DNA of 64,000 bases from Erythrophleum ivorense (Eukaryota; Streptophyta; Magnoliopsida; Fabales; Fabaceae). This document shows, piece after piece, positions 11,105-24,589 of the stretch. The stretch's first letter is position 1, and every line of letters begins with the position of its first letter. Below the pieces are notes generated by a model. That model did not search any database. It had not been told where the DNA came from and was given only the letters and a program-made list of their open reading frames with translations. Location: assembly GCA_026724425.1 (NCBI GenBank), contig JAIUCV010000001.1, forward strand, positions 22,257,802 to 22,321,801, given 5' to 3'. The position numbers and the translations under genes are program-made.

Positions 11105-12031
11105 TAATTATTGAACTTCTTTCTATTGTAGAGAACTCCTTAAAAAGGCATGGTCACTAAAGATCATTCCACCAATCTCTCTAAGTTAAGATTTTGAATC
11201 TATCTAGAAATGCACTTGTCATAAACAATAGCAATGACTAGATTCCACCATTCCAAACATGGAGAATAGACTTGACTCATTGCAAGGTGGCTTCAAACTC
11301 AGGAAAAATATCATTAGTTAGAGATGTCAGGATGTCACATCTCATTTTCATTTTAGAACCTGCCTCGCTTCATGAAAGTTTTAGATCTTTCTCATAACCA
11401 AATCAAAGGTATGGTTCATATTTGCTTGTAGAATTTTTATACACAATAGGAAATAGATATGAGCTCAAGCCTCTGTAATAATAAGTTTACAAATTCATCA
11501 TTCCTTCTTTGCACTTAGAAAGACAATAATATGTCCCTCCTTGATCTCCCAAATAATGATTTGTCTAAACTCTAGAATACCTAAAACAATTTGGGTTGGC
11601 TCGGTTTTCACAAAACATTTCAAGAAACAAACTAAGTGAAAATATTCTTCCACTCTTGGGTAATTGAAGTCCTTGAATTTTCTTGATCTATCAAGGAACT
11701 TATTTGGAACAACCCCATAAAGTCTTTCTAAATTACATTTTCTTGGTACGCTAGACTTGTCATATAACAACTTCTTAGGCAAAACTCCAATCGGTACCCA
11801 AACTCAAAGCTTTGACGTCACTTCTTTTATGGGTAATCTAGAATTCTATGGAGCACCCCATCTTAAAAGTTGTCCATATGAGCTAATATATGATGGCCAA
11901 AATGATGGGAATGTTGTTGATGGTAATCAAATTTTAGATTGTGGCTTTTACATGAGCATGGCACTTGGATTTATTGTTGAAGTTTTGACTGTTTATGGCA
12001 CATTAATCTTGAAGAAGTCATGCAGAAGTAA
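11105..12031 (+). pseudogene. RLP-B: internally deleted RLP relic
   Basis: Nucleotide similarity to the middle LRRs of RLP-A begins near 11,105-11,135 (the ENSL...HFTNLSKL region) and continues with many stops and indels. Near 11,580-11,610 it jumps to the last LRRs. From 11,757 a readable C-terminal piece follows: SYNNFLGKTPIGTQTQSFD, then the juxtamembrane and transmembrane start FYMSMALGFIV. The match ends abruptly near 12,031 inside the transmembrane-proximal region, where WDR91-like sequence begins. Relic D at 49.6 kb shares the same internal deletion junction, so the deletion is older than the block duplication. Confidence 0.8.
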
Positions 12032-13549
12032 TCGTTGGTGGATCTTATCCAAGGAGAACTGTCTTGATGAATAGGAAAATTATACATGACCTTAAGAACA
12101 CAAACAGCAGCTTGCAAATATGAATATGAACTCTAAAGCAAGAAGCTCATTACATGGCTTTTCATGTGTTCATGTTCCACATCGTTAGTGAAGGCAAGCC
12201 CAGATTATCTAAGTTGTTAAACCCAGCACTACGTAGACAAGATCATGCACATGATTAATTGTAAAAATGTGAAATATTTTTTAAAAATTTGAAAAAGAGA
12301 AAGGATGAACATTGAAAGCTTTGAAAAGGCAAGATCCCCTAAGTATGGTGAAACACCAAGGCTTGCAAATCCAATCGATGTGACATAACAAAATCAGGGA
12401 AAGACAAAAGTGTTAAAATAGAGAATCCAACAACCACATTCAATTAGTTTAAAAGTTTCACAAGGATTTCAAGATTTAAAAATCGAATCAATACCCCCAA
12501 ATGCTACTGTAGATACAATACAATATCATACAAGCAATACAATGAAATAACTTAACTAATGGCTTAAAAAAAGAAACACCAAAATCTGCAAAGTCAATTA
12601 TTAGGTTAAGTGACACCTTGGATATGCTCTAGTCATTATCGAGGTCACAAATTACTCTCTTTGCATCCACATTCCATGCCTTGGTCACCCATGTGATGTG
12701 CCTATCAAAAGCTTTAATCAAGAGGAAAAAACTTAATTAAATGAATTTAAAATATCATGTAAGCAATACAATAAAATAACATGTAACACCATGAGAAACC
12801 AATTCACAAACCGAGCGGTCTGACTTACACTTCCAGTCAAGAGACAAGATTTCTGTGCCACAATAGATGGCTGTATTTCTATACACTAGAGTTGATGAGT
12901 CATAATTCCATATCCTTTATTAATATGTATAGAGCAAAGCAAGATAACTTTTCATGTGCAAATAGATTTCATAAACATTAAGAAAAGCCGCAGACCATTC
13001 TCTCAAATACTCAGGGAAAGACAAAGGAAAACACAGAAAACCTACTGCTTAACAAATATGTATGTAAGTATATCAAGCTTTTCTTTTTTTTTGGTTTCTT
13101 CCTGATGTGGATGCTGCTCTTCTTATAAATCTCTGCTTATACATTTCTTAAGTAGTGGCAAATGACTACGGCCAAGATATCAAGACTATCAGGAAAGTTA
13201 CAGCCTGAAAGTTCCATACAGGGAAGCACTGGCAATATTGTTCCCAGATGCAGAAAAGCAGTATCAACTAGTTACAGTGATTTAATAGTTATAGCCTCCA
13301 ATAAAAGTCAGCATAATCAGGAAAGTTACATGTTAAGAAGATGACTGGGTAGGGAGACGAAACAAAAACCATTAATGAGAGTATGAAACTCCAGAAATAA
13401 GATATGACTCCACCAGAAAATTTACCCGATGCTCTACTTTGACCTCAGGAAAATCCTCTTCCTGACGAACTTCCCCATTGTTCTTTGCCACAAGATTAAT
13501 CATTACTTTTCTATTTTCATGTATATGATCAGTAGTTAATTAATTTTTG

Positions 13550-14185
13550 CGTATGGAAAAAATAGTTTATCTTTTATTTTCTAAACATTATAAAATAATA
13601 GAGTTCATTTATTTGTCAATATGGAACCAATTCAGAAGGGGAAGGAAAGGATATATATATATATATATATAAGCATTCCAATGACAAATCTGATAAGGGT
13701 AAGCATGAAAAATTGATTTCGCAACTGACTTTAGATTTGTGCACCCCGGGTAATGTGGAAGGGAATTAGTTTAATTCAAGATTGCCTACCCCTAAACTCC
13801 AGGCATTAATTATTACGAAGCCTTGAAAATAAACTATCTTCAATGGATTTGTGAGAATATCTGCTACCTGCTCCTTGCTAGGATTTAACATGCACCAATT
13901 CAGCTTCATTTGAACTTATATGCTCTTCGTAAAATGGAACCCTACATTAATTAATATGCATTCTTCTTTCATTTTATTCGTTGTTCACACAAATTTTCCC
14001 ACCTTCCTTTTGTTGCATGCAGTTGTAACTCCTTCAGTATTCTATATAAACATTAAGATTAAATTTTTTTTATTAGATTCTCCAATAAAAATATAATAGG
14101 TAAGAAATTCTTTATAAAACTTAATGCTAAATAGTAAAAATCATACATTTGTTTTTAAATATACTTGTCATTGGAGAATCCAATA
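13550..14185 (-). mobile_element. Replacement segment with a copia RNase H relic
   Basis: This stretch replaces about 2 kb of the parental WDR91 locus. Read on the minus strand, about 13,925-13,770 gives a scrap resembling the end of a copia polyprotein, with the pattern EQVADILTNPLK (compare the family's usual EQ-ADI-TKPL), broken by stops and frame changes. The rest is AT-rich with a (TA)n run and has no other recognisable content. Confidence 0.5.
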
Positions 14186-14821
14186 CTCAAAATTCATTTA
14201 AAAAAATAAACTAAAGCATTCTGTATGAACTCTGAAAGTTTGTAATTCATTGACATGGTAATTTTTCCAGCTCACTGAAAAGAACACCTGTGTGTGTTTA
14301 GGAGAATCGATTTTGTGAGAAATGACGGTGGAAGAACTATTTTTTGTAAAAATAATGTAACATTCCTGTATTAGGAAGTTTCAGAACCAAATCTGAAAGC
14401 CTTAGAATCAAAACTAAACATACATATTGCATCCCCTCCAATGAGAGTTTGATTGACCACAGCCACCATGAACAGAAGTTACTGAGCACAAACATTATAG
14501 ATTCTGATTAATATAGACAGATATGCTCTATGGCTGTACCTGTGAATATATAATTGCATCTGAAACATGAAGGGGCAAGAAATAACAAACAAAAAATATC
14601 AAATTTAAAGGTGGAACAAAAAAAGGAATATGAAAATATTTTCTGAAGGAGTAAAAACAAACGCATCAAACCATGGAGTCCAATCATGGGACTTTTCCAG
14701 CAATTCATTGCCTCTCGTTCCAAAAAATTCTACAACTCTTTCTCTTCTTCCTACTTGCAATGCATGAGTAATGTAGTATTAAAAAATAGAAGCCTCCAAT
14801 TAAGATAACATGACAATTAGC

Positions 14822-14977
14822 ATGTAAAGATTTGATGTTTAGCTTTAATATCATTATTACAAGCTTAGAGAAGATCCTCTTCCAAAATACTAGCTTGTAG
14901 GGAAGTTAGAGCCTCCAGGCCTTATTTAGATGTCTCACAATGCCTAATGTGAGACTCGATCCTAAAAGAAACATTTT
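14822..14977. mobile_element. Short insert in the WDR91 pseudogene
   Basis: 156 bp with no match in the parent gene, replacing parental 61,741-61,867. Its sequence (a TGTCTCACAATGCC stretch, then TGTGAGACTCGATCC) has the look of an LTR or other dispersed-repeat fragment. No family is assigned. Confidence 0.4.
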
Positions 14978-15013
14978 ACCAATGTTAGTATGCAATTGGC
15001 TCTCATAAGCTTG

Positions 15014-18000
15014 ATCTTTAATTCAGTTTTGCAATTTTATGACTAAAGTGTGCCAAGTTTCTTGACTTGATCCATCCACAAATTTTCATCGAGGACAATG
15101 CAAAACAAAGAAACCGAGTAAAACCTCAAAACTTACATGTGGCAAGGCAACATCACATTAATTTGTCAAAAATGATGTGTATGCTGACTGGGTTCTAATT
15201 GGGGTCATAGGTTTCTAAAGGGGGTTTTTATATCCCAAAGACCCAAACTCTAGGTTGACATTACGGTGATGAAGAATAATAAAACTATCATTCATCTATT
15301 TGATCTTATTACGCTCTTTTGTTGATTGTGCTTCTTGCTCATACGAACATCTATCTACCCATATAAATGAAGCAGAGATGGGCAAAGAAAGGAAGGAAAT
15401 GTAAGATGTTTGGATTCCATTAAAGCAAAAACTTGAACAGAGTATTCGATAAGTGTAATATGCTTATGAGTATTTATAGTTTGGATGAAACAATGACAAA
15501 GCCTCACAAAGAGGAATTACAATAAGAAAGACTATAAAAGAAATAAAAGATTGATAGCTTTTTCGAAGAAAGGATCAAACGCATCAATTCTGTCTTTTTC
15601 AAATCAAAGAGGGGACTCAATGCAATGCATAAAGCTAACTATATTCTCTTTTGAGATCCCAATGCAAGATAACAACTCTAACAGCTTGCAGCCTACGCGG
15701 GAAATAAATTTTACTTAGTCTTTACCTATGTTTGAGAGTTTACGAGAGAATGGAATAATAGGATAAATAATAGATGAAATAATATGATAATGCAAGCCGT
15801 CCTATTTGAGAGTTTAATGGAAAGAGAGAGAGAATTATCATTGATTTGAAATAATTTATAAATTATTTTTTTAATATTATTTTTATTGAAAATTTTTAGG
15901 CAAAAAAATATAATTATAATTATATCATTGGTTAATTCTATTTTATTTCATCATTGACCTTTTAATTTGAAGGAATACAAAAAATGAGATTTTGAATGAT
16001 TTTTGGAAATCATAACTTGTCATTTCCCTCCATTCTTGAGTGGCCAGTGCACGTGTTGCTTCTCTTCTCATTTATGGGCTCTAATGGGCTTTGAATATGG
16101 GCCCTGTTGATCTGGAACTGAAGATGAGATACTGTGATTTGGGCCTAGTGATATATCACCTGCTCTGTCAACCGATGGTTAATCATTGTTCATGACAATA
16201 CATCAAATTATGTTTACAATATTGTTCCTTATTTCTGTTTGCAGTTTGGTTTGGTACACTGGCGCATATTGATTTCCTATTACCATTCTTGAAAATTAAG
16301 AAACGGAGGATCAACATGTTTTGGGGGAAATAATTTTCAGAAAACATATTCCTTGTATTCAATATTTGGAAATGAAAAATACTTTTTTATTTAAATCCGT
16401 CTGTTTTGTTAAAGCAATTTTTCAGAAAAAAGAATTATGTATATATTAACAAGAACATTTTCCACCAATCTAACTTATATTTAGACACAAGTAGTAAACT
16501 TGTGCGATTCACTGAATAATTTTAAAATTTTTATTAGTTCAAATGTTATAAAAAAGAAAAAAAAAGAAAAAACCTAAGATCGGCATGACTTATTTTCTTA
16601 TAAATATTTAATAAAATAAATAAGAAATATATACAAACTAAAATACAATTTTGATAAATAAAAGATAAAAAGGAAACAAAATAATAATAATTGAAACGTT
16701 AATGTTTGATGATATAGTTATAAAATTATAAAGAAAGGAATCCATTTGGCGGTTGCATTTCCAACTAGAAATGTTAGTATATATGTGTATTTTGTTGCAA
16801 AATTTAAATGTTAGTAATTATTTTAAAGATATAGAAATGTTAGATATTACTATTGGAAATGGATACAAATTGATAATACCAAAAGAAACACAAAAATAAA
16901 TTATGCAAAGAAGGAGAAGAAACAAAAGACATATTCAAATGTAGATTTAATTTGTAGTCAAAGGTTGACTGGAGCTTTTGGTAACCTATAGAATGAGTTT
17001 ATAGATAAACGAAAATTTAGTTTAAAGTTTAAGATAAATTAACACATCTTTTTTATCAACACTGATTGTTAATTATATTTTTAATATCTTTTTTGTTTAT
17101 TTTCTTATTAGCAATTAAATAATTTGTACTATATAAAAAATCATATATTTTTTTAATTTTCTTTCTATTGATCTTTAATTGAAAAATAAGATAATTTATT
17201 TTATGTATACAATTTACGTGGTTATCTTTGTAGATTTTTTATAAGTTTTTTTAATTTCATTTTTCTCTACCTTCTTTGTAAAATATAATATTAAAAAATT
17301 ACGTGTAGGCATCCACTATCACGTGATTCTCATATATTTTGCAATGATTTTCATATAATTTTTATTAAACTTTAAAAATAAGCCCTTGACTCCATTTTTG
17401 CAATTTAGTGACCGACACCTTGCCTGCCCCATTGGACTATCTCAGTTAACTGCAATCATCTTCAACCTTAAATCCTAAGTACAAAACTTAAGTTATCTTA
17501 TGCAAAGGGACCTTAAAAATTAACAGAACTAGTTCTAATGGTTTAACCAAAAGTTGAGAAAATCATTTTATACTTAATGATAATTGAAACATGAAAAATA
17601 GAAATAGAAAACAACATTATTTTGTTGCTTCTACTTTTTTTATTTTGTTGTCACAGTCAATCATTTAATTGATAGGTGAACTCTTGATTAAATCATATAA
17701 TTATCTTTATTAATGACTTGATATGAGAATTTTATTCAAGTCCAAATATATTTTGAATGACTAAAATGATAGAGTCGAAATTGAAAGCACTAAGTAAAGA
17801 GTTACGTTTTCAAAACTTGCAATATTAATTCACTTTTTAATTTTAGTCACAACATGTGGAATGGAAACCTTAACTTGATAATGAAAAAAGTTAATGGTCT
17901 AACCAAAAATTGAGAAAATTATTATATACTTAATCATAACTGAAACATTAAAAATAGAAATTTAAAAAAAATTGAATTGTTGGAAAAAGTACCACTTTGT

Positions 18001-18938
18001 TATTTCTATTCTTTTATGTTCTAGACACAGCTAATCATTTAATTGATAGTGGAAAAATTAATTAAATTACATAATTATCTTTATTAATTGCTTAATGTGA
18101 GAATTTTATGAAAGACCAAATATATTTTGAAAGATGATAAAGTTAAAATTTAAAGGATTAATTAAAAAAAATTTCAAAAATTACATACAATAAACAGGGT
18201 AAGTGAGCAAATAACTAACATTCCAACTTTGACAATTTAACTAAAAAATCTATCATCTTCATTGCATGACAATCACTTATGGCTTCTTAAAATGATCCAT
18301 TCACATTTAATTCACTATATTCTATATTTGGTTCCTTTTAGCAGCACTTGCGTATTAAGGATGCAAATAAAGAAATGTTGTGTTTGGTAGATTAAAAATT
18401 TTTGTAAAAGAATAATAATATAAATAAGAATGGAATAAATTTTTTTAATTTAAAATTACATTTGATATGATATGAAAATAAATACAAAAAAAAATTTATG
18501 TGGATTTTTTTGACCAATTTCTATTTAAATATTTGATAGAGTAGAAATAGTACAAAAATAAAAATAAAATATGAGCAAATGATTAAAACACCCTAAGAGC
18601 AACAAAAAAAAATTAATTTTTGTTAATTCAAACAAATTATATTAAAGATTTCAAATTGAAAATATTTATATTGAAGAACTATAGATTTTAAATTTGTTTT
18701 GAGAAATTTAAGAATAAAAATTTTAATCACGTAAAAAAGGTATAATTTAAAATCTCAAGTTTAAATTTTGTCATTAAATATTTTAAAATAATTTTAAAAT
18801 TTAAAACATTTCAATACAAATATTTTTAATTTAAACTTTTCAATTATAATTTTCTCAACACAAAAAATAAAATATTATTATCAAATAAAATAATGGTTTT
18901 TTTTTTGCAATAATTTTTTTAATATCATAATAAAATAC
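15014..18938. other. Intergenic AT-rich DNA, no gene seen
   Basis: No reading frame with recognisable protein similarity. It holds a diverged tandem duplication (separate entry) and many small AT-rich indels. There may be old transposon remnants near 15,725-16,040 (matching 'TTTGAGAG' edges) and 18,350-18,940, but I could not define ends. Confidence 0.5.
17525..18155. repeat. Diverged tandem duplication, two units
   Basis: About 17,525-17,790 and 17,885-18,155 follow each other through the same landmarks. Both have a stretch near GGTTTAACCAAAAGTTGAGA or GGTCTAACCAAAAATTGAGA, then ATCATTTAATTGATAG, then ATAATTATCTTTATTAAT. The spacing is about 360 bp. No coding content. Confidence 0.7.
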
Positions 18939-19181
18939 TCAGCACAACATATCATATGTGATAAAATCCATGAATGAATCGTCTTCAAAGGTATCAATTA
19001 TTATTTTAATTGTTTCCACCTCAATTGCTGTTTCTTCACTTCCCTCTTCAAACGTGCAAAACGGGGCTGCAAGTTTGTCAATAAGACGAACGAGACGGGT
19101 ATACTGGGCTCCTATTCGTGAAATGACTACATTGTAAGATTGTAATTTGTTTGCCGTCGTCGACTGACACAACAATAGCAA
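18939..19181 (-). pseudogene. Unrecognised coding-like fragment, 80 codons
   Basis: The minus-strand frame contains an acidic segment (FEEGSEETAIEVETIKIII, then DTFEDDSFMDF). A close copy is at 6,205-6,335 on the plus strand, differing mainly by conservative changes (A/V, F/Y), and a version with an internal deletion lies at 96-200. Preserved reading frame across copies suggests it came from a real exon, but I do not recognise the protein. It has no neighbouring exons that I can identify and is probably a captured gene fragment. Confidence 0.45.
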
Positions 19182-22100
19182 GGTTGGAAGACTTTCAAAG
19201 CTGGTTCATGATGAGGAACCTCGCGCAGTGATTTACGCAAGTGAATTTAAAATGATAACATTTATCTGTATGCTTTTGCAGCAATTTCACGTCGACATTG
19301 CAAATAAAGTATATCCATCGACCAATCAATTAACATCCAGAAAAAGAGAGGGAGACTCGGAGAGTGGGTTCACATTCATGAAATGACTAAAACCCGCCAT
19401 AATGGATTATGGTCAAAAGTGCGGTATGTTAATTCACATTCGAGTTGCAGATGGCTAATGATGGGGCTATTGACCATAATTAATTACGTTAGGTTTTAAA
19501 CCAATACTTGGCCAGCTATGTCACCGTGTTAATTTAGTCGAATCTTTGCTTTTCTAGTAAAAAATTTTTTGATAAAAATTTTAAAAATAACTTTTTAGAA
19601 AATAAAAATATTTATATAAATTCTTGTAAAATCTTTTTTATTTTAAAAAATAATTTTTATATAAATATCTGTAAAATAATTTTTTTGTCAAATAATTAAC
19701 TTAACTTGGTCTTTTTTTTTTTTTGGCTAGTCCAGCATGACTAGATACGATTAAAGAAGACTGAACAAACCAAACCTCTAGATCATCTGTGCAGCCCTCC
19801 ACATGGTTTACTTAATAGTCAATCAAAAAATTTTATAACGCTAGCATAGCCATAGGTCTCAAAAGATGTAGTTTTACCCAATCCTAGGTCTTGTATTTAT
19901 CCAAAAAAATGACAATCTAATATTCTAAATAAAATGGTTTATAAATTTTATAAATTAGGATAACTGACATAACCTATTTGGAGGGAATTATATTTAAGGA
20001 GCTAGAGTAAAAAAAAAAATATTCTGAAAGATTTATTAATATTATTTTTGGATTGATTACCATTGATTTTAATATAAAATAATTACAGCCAGTGATAATA
20101 AAATAATTTTTTTTTAATTCTGAGTCTCTTTTATAATTCTTTCATCTATTTAATAATTATTGATTATTGCATTATATATAATAATATTGAATAAAGAAAC
20201 ATCTTATATTTTCTCTTTGCAACATCCATATAGGCTAGCTAGGCAAGTCATTTTTTTTTTTTTACAGTGATTTTCATATATATATTATTTTCCTTCTAGT
20301 GATCTTTCAGATGCATGATGTTTGAGGTTGCAGAAATAAGATTTTGATATATTCGGGCTCAAACACAATATTCTAATTAATGCACGACTTTTATATTGCC
20401 TGTCTAAGTCAAGGTCTTCCAACAACACTTTTATGATCTCTTTTCCCAAACTACTATCATAACTAACATAAAAATTTAAAACTATAATCAGTGACCTTTG
20501 ATATAGTGATCAAATTGTTAATATCCTTTTTCACTAAAAAGTGTATTGTGTGTTAGTTTGTTAATATATTGAGAAAGTATAAATTTATATAAAATTTTGT
20601 GAGTATAATTTTTATAACTAAAACTTTTAATCTAACAATTATTATACAGTAAAAGACTCCATACATGGTCTAACAGATTGCAGTGGATGCACATGCTTCT
20701 CGTGTCTGGCACAAGAATAGCAAGGGTGGGAAGACTTTGAAAAGTTAGATCATTATGAGGAATCTCTCATAAATGACTAGATAAATTTTTTTCACATAAT
20801 TTATTTAATATTCATTCAAAAAATTGATAATTGAATTTGAAGTGATAACATTTATCAATTCACATATATATTATTTGTTTGTGTTTGGTAAAACCTCCAA
20901 TGAAATAAGCAACATACTAACTTGTTTGTATTAAATGATTGATTCCTCCATACTTCTACCACCTTGCTTTATGCTCTATCCTCGACAAAGGCAGAGTGAA
21001 ATTTTGTTTTCATCCAACATTTTTACATGAGCTTTATCACTTTTGATTTAAATTTATTTAATCAATTATTGTGAAATCAAAGTTATGTAGAAATCAAACA
21101 ATAGATAAACAAACACAAAATAGTTCTTGGCGAAAGAGGGAAAGAAACAATGTTAAATGAAGTTGTTAGATATAATCGAATAGAAATTATAAACAAATTT
21201 TTTTAAAAAATATGATCAATCACCTATGCTGCCCTTAAAAAATAAAATAAAATAAAATAAAATGACGTTTTTTGGAGGAAGATGTTAATGAATGTTCCTA
21301 GGAGGTCCTTGGCTTTAATTTAAGTGCTCAAGAAAAGTGTAGAGGTCAACGGTGGAAAGTTATGTTAAACATAAAAGTCAAAAAAAATTTAAGGACTAAT
21401 GGGAAATTTTCTTCAAACTTCTCAAATGTTGACAAGGACTATTTGTTGCTTAAGTTATTTTATAAAGTTATTGGTTAGGTAGATAATAGGCTACACTAGG
21501 TTGGGGGACTTTGTTCTAGTAGATTTGTCAGATTAAACTAACTTATATTAATTTAATTGATGTCCCGGTCACGATCAAAAATTTTGAATCAATATGATTT
21601 TCAAAGTTAAATTGGAATATCAATTACTTACTTAGTCACCTTGTTTTTCAAGTTAAGGTGTCCATTTTACACACAATAAAATATTAAGCAACCAATTAAT
21701 TAGCATAAAGTATATATTTATAAATGGCTAAATTGTATGGTTTTATATAGTTTGCCGTCGTTGATGGGTACAAGAATGGCAAAAGGTGAAAGACTCTCAA
21801 AAGTTGGATCATTTTTATAATGACTAGACAGGAATTTTTTTCATGGCTCTTTTAATCTTTATTCTAAAAAATTAATGATTGAATTTGATGTGGTAATATT
21901 TATCGTTTCACTTTTAACTGCACTTGCATGTTGAAATTGGAAATAAAGTACATCAATCAATCAATAGAATATAGTTTGTCGTCACTGATGGACACATGAA
22001 TAGCAAGAGTAGCAAACTTTCAAAAGTTAGAACATGGACACAGATGTTTCGAAGTTATCTCTCTTACATTGCGTTTGGATGGGGTGATTATTGGAGAGAA

Positions 22101-22946
22101 AAGAAAGGGCGGGAGGGAAAACAGAGATTTCTCCCGTTTATGTCAAGGAGAAACCAGAAGAGAGGAGAGAGTCGCGAAGGAAAAGTATAGTGGGTCCCAT
22201 ACACAAATTTTCTCCCCGAATATGGAGAGATTGGGGGAGAAAACACGTCGGCACTAATTATTTTCCAAAATTACCCTTCACTATTCCAATAAAATGTCTG
22301 CCTGATCACGTTAAACCAATGTACAAATTAGGTTATCGTTTTCATTTTATTGCGGCAGAACTCCCACGATTCGATTTGCTTTTTCACTCATCGCCTTGTC
22401 TGCAGAACTCCTAGAATTCAATTTGCTCTTTCACCCATTCCCTATCTGCAAGGTTTTTTCTCTTTCTCCTTGTCTTCCTCCTCCTCATCATCTTCCATAA
22501 TATCAGTGTATCTGTATTATTTAGATACGATAGGCCAACTTCCTAGCACTATTATAATATTGTCCTCACATACTATAGAATAAAACCAAAAACTCGATTC
22601 TGTGTGAAAGTTGAAAAGATTAATTTTTACATTCATGTTTTGTTTTTCTCCCACATGCTAACATGGAACCAACAGAAATGGATAAAAAGATTCCAACAAG
22701 CAAGGATAGGGAAGACGAAAAAAATGATATGATAAGCGAACTAATCCTTACATTTTTCATCATATGTCATGGGTTGTAATCATACTCTAATTATGATTTC
22801 ATTATGAAATTTGTCAAAGCCCCTACTCTAACATTGTGTTGTTTTTTATACCAAACATTACTTTCAGAATTTCTTTATCTCTGTTCTTACTATATCTCTA
22901 GCATGATGTACAATTTGCAAAATATGTTGTTACCTATTTTGCATCA

Positions 22947-24435
22947 TTGTTCACTAACGGCATACCTACAGTATATATGGAAATCACAAAATTCTTAGAT
23001 GATGTTGCTGAGGACATTGATGATTCTAACTTTGAAATTAAGTATCTGATAAGTTTTGGAGTCACAATTGAAAGTCCAAGATTGAACTATTTAATTGAGG
23101 ACTTGGAAAGACAGAGGAGTACATGTGTTGTACGTGCTATTTGTTTAATGCTCTATGCCATACAATTCTTGGAAGAACTATCCACCATAGTGAATAAACC
23201 CATGAGGGTGAGTGATATTGAGTGATACAATATGCAAAAACAATTGATGATATGGCTTGAAGATGAAAAAAATTGTCTGGATATTTTACGTATGGGTCCA
23301 CAAGCTTTCCAACAGTTATGTCAGAAACTTCAAACTACCAGGAGAATTAAAGATTCACGTTGGGTTATAGTTGAAGAACAAGTTGCTAAGTTCCTACATA
23401 TCTTAGCCCATAATGTTAAGACTAGGACTATGTGTTTTTATTTTTATCGTTCGGGAGAAACTATTAATCGGCATTTTCATAATGTATTACGTGCGGTGGT
23501 TTCGCTTAAGGCTGAGTTCCTTGTGCAGCCTTCTGGATCAGAAGTTCCTAGCCAAATTTTTCATAATAGCAGATTTTATCCATATTTTAAGGTATATAAC
23601 AATATTTTTATATCTTTAGATTTCATCCACAATGAGTTATAAATTACATATGTTGCTTCTAGTCTAATAGGGTTGTGTTGGAGCTATTGATGGCACTCAT
23701 ATTCAAGCAAAGGTGCTTAGAGAAGAAGTTGCTAGATTTCGAGGACGAAAAGATTACCCCACACAAAATGTATTTGCGTCATGTTCATTTGACATGAAAT
23801 TTTCTTATGTCTTAGCTAGTTAGGAAGAATCTGCATCAGATTCTCGAATTTTAAAAAATGCTTTGTCTAAAGAAGATAACCTTATATTTCCTCAAGGTAT
23901 AGCTAGTAATTATAGATTTATAATGTGTTGATTTAGATTAGAATTGTATGTCTTTTTCCTCGCCTTAATTTATTATTTAATTTGCAAGAAAGTTTTACTT
24001 AGGAGATATCGTTTTCCACTAATGCGTGGGCTCTTAACACTCTACAGAGGAGTTCGCTATCATTTAAAAGAATATTCTTCTAGGGAACTACAAAATGAAA
24101 AAGAAATTTTTAACCATCGGCATGCTTCATTACGGAATGTCATCGAACAAATATTCGGAGTATTGAAAAAAAGATTTCCGATTATAGCTAGTGGCACTGA
24201 ACCATATTATTCCTTTCAGACCATGACTGATATTGTGATAACTTGTTGTATATTACATAATTTTTTGATGGGAGTAGATCCTGATGAGAATCTAATTGCT
24301 AAAGTTGATTGTGAATTACTACTTAACCCGCCTGATCATAATGAGGACACTTCTAACCATGGTCCAGAGGAAGACTACAAACAAAAAGCAATTTTAAGAG
24401 ATAGTATTGCATGCCAGATGTGGCATGACTATTAG
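22947..24435 (+). pseudogene. PIF/Harbinger DDE transposase (ALP1-like), broken
   Basis: Pieces in order: an N-terminal region at 22,947-23,225; a helix-turn-helix-like part at 23,232-23,591 (EEQVAKFLHILAHN, then FYRSGETINRHFHNVL); a likely intron; then the DDE core from about 23,672. The catalytic-type residues are visible: Asp in GAIDGTH (codon 23,689), Asp in SASDSRIL (codon 23,839) and Glu in NVIEQIFGVLKKRFP (codon 24,145). The C-terminal ILHNFL segment follows, ending at 24,435. TAG at 23,821-23,823 replaces an expected Trp just before the second Asp motif, and part of the region between 23,900 and 24,000 is disturbed. The family excises and inserts DNA at TWA sites and includes the domesticated ALP1/HARBI1 proteins. 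Confidence 0.85.
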
Positions 24436-24589
24436 AGTGGATCATAATTTAGATGATATTAGATTTATTTTATAAGTTAATTGGTATTTGATTGAATAAT
24501 GTATGATATTATTGTCTATGTTATCAAAATATTTTATCAGTCACATTGGTATATTTCGAATAATCTGTTTCATGTCAATTTGATATGAA

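Larger units (their letters stand above)
12032..15013 (-). pseudogene. WDR91-like gene fragment, intron-containing duplicate
   Basis: This is a degraded copy of the minus-strand gene at 54,369-61,971. The part from 12,032 to 13,549 follows parent 57,170-58,811 and includes the equivalents of exons 11 to 5 with their introns. The part from 14,186 to 14,821 follows parent 60,850-61,740 and includes exon 2 and exon 1 remains. A last scrap of exon 1 lies at 14,978-15,013. Losses include parent exons 12-15, exons 3-4, part of exon 6, and about 190 bp between two GAAGGA motifs at the exon 2/exon 1 boundary. Retained introns show a DNA-level duplication. It cannot encode a functional protein. Confidence 0.88.
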
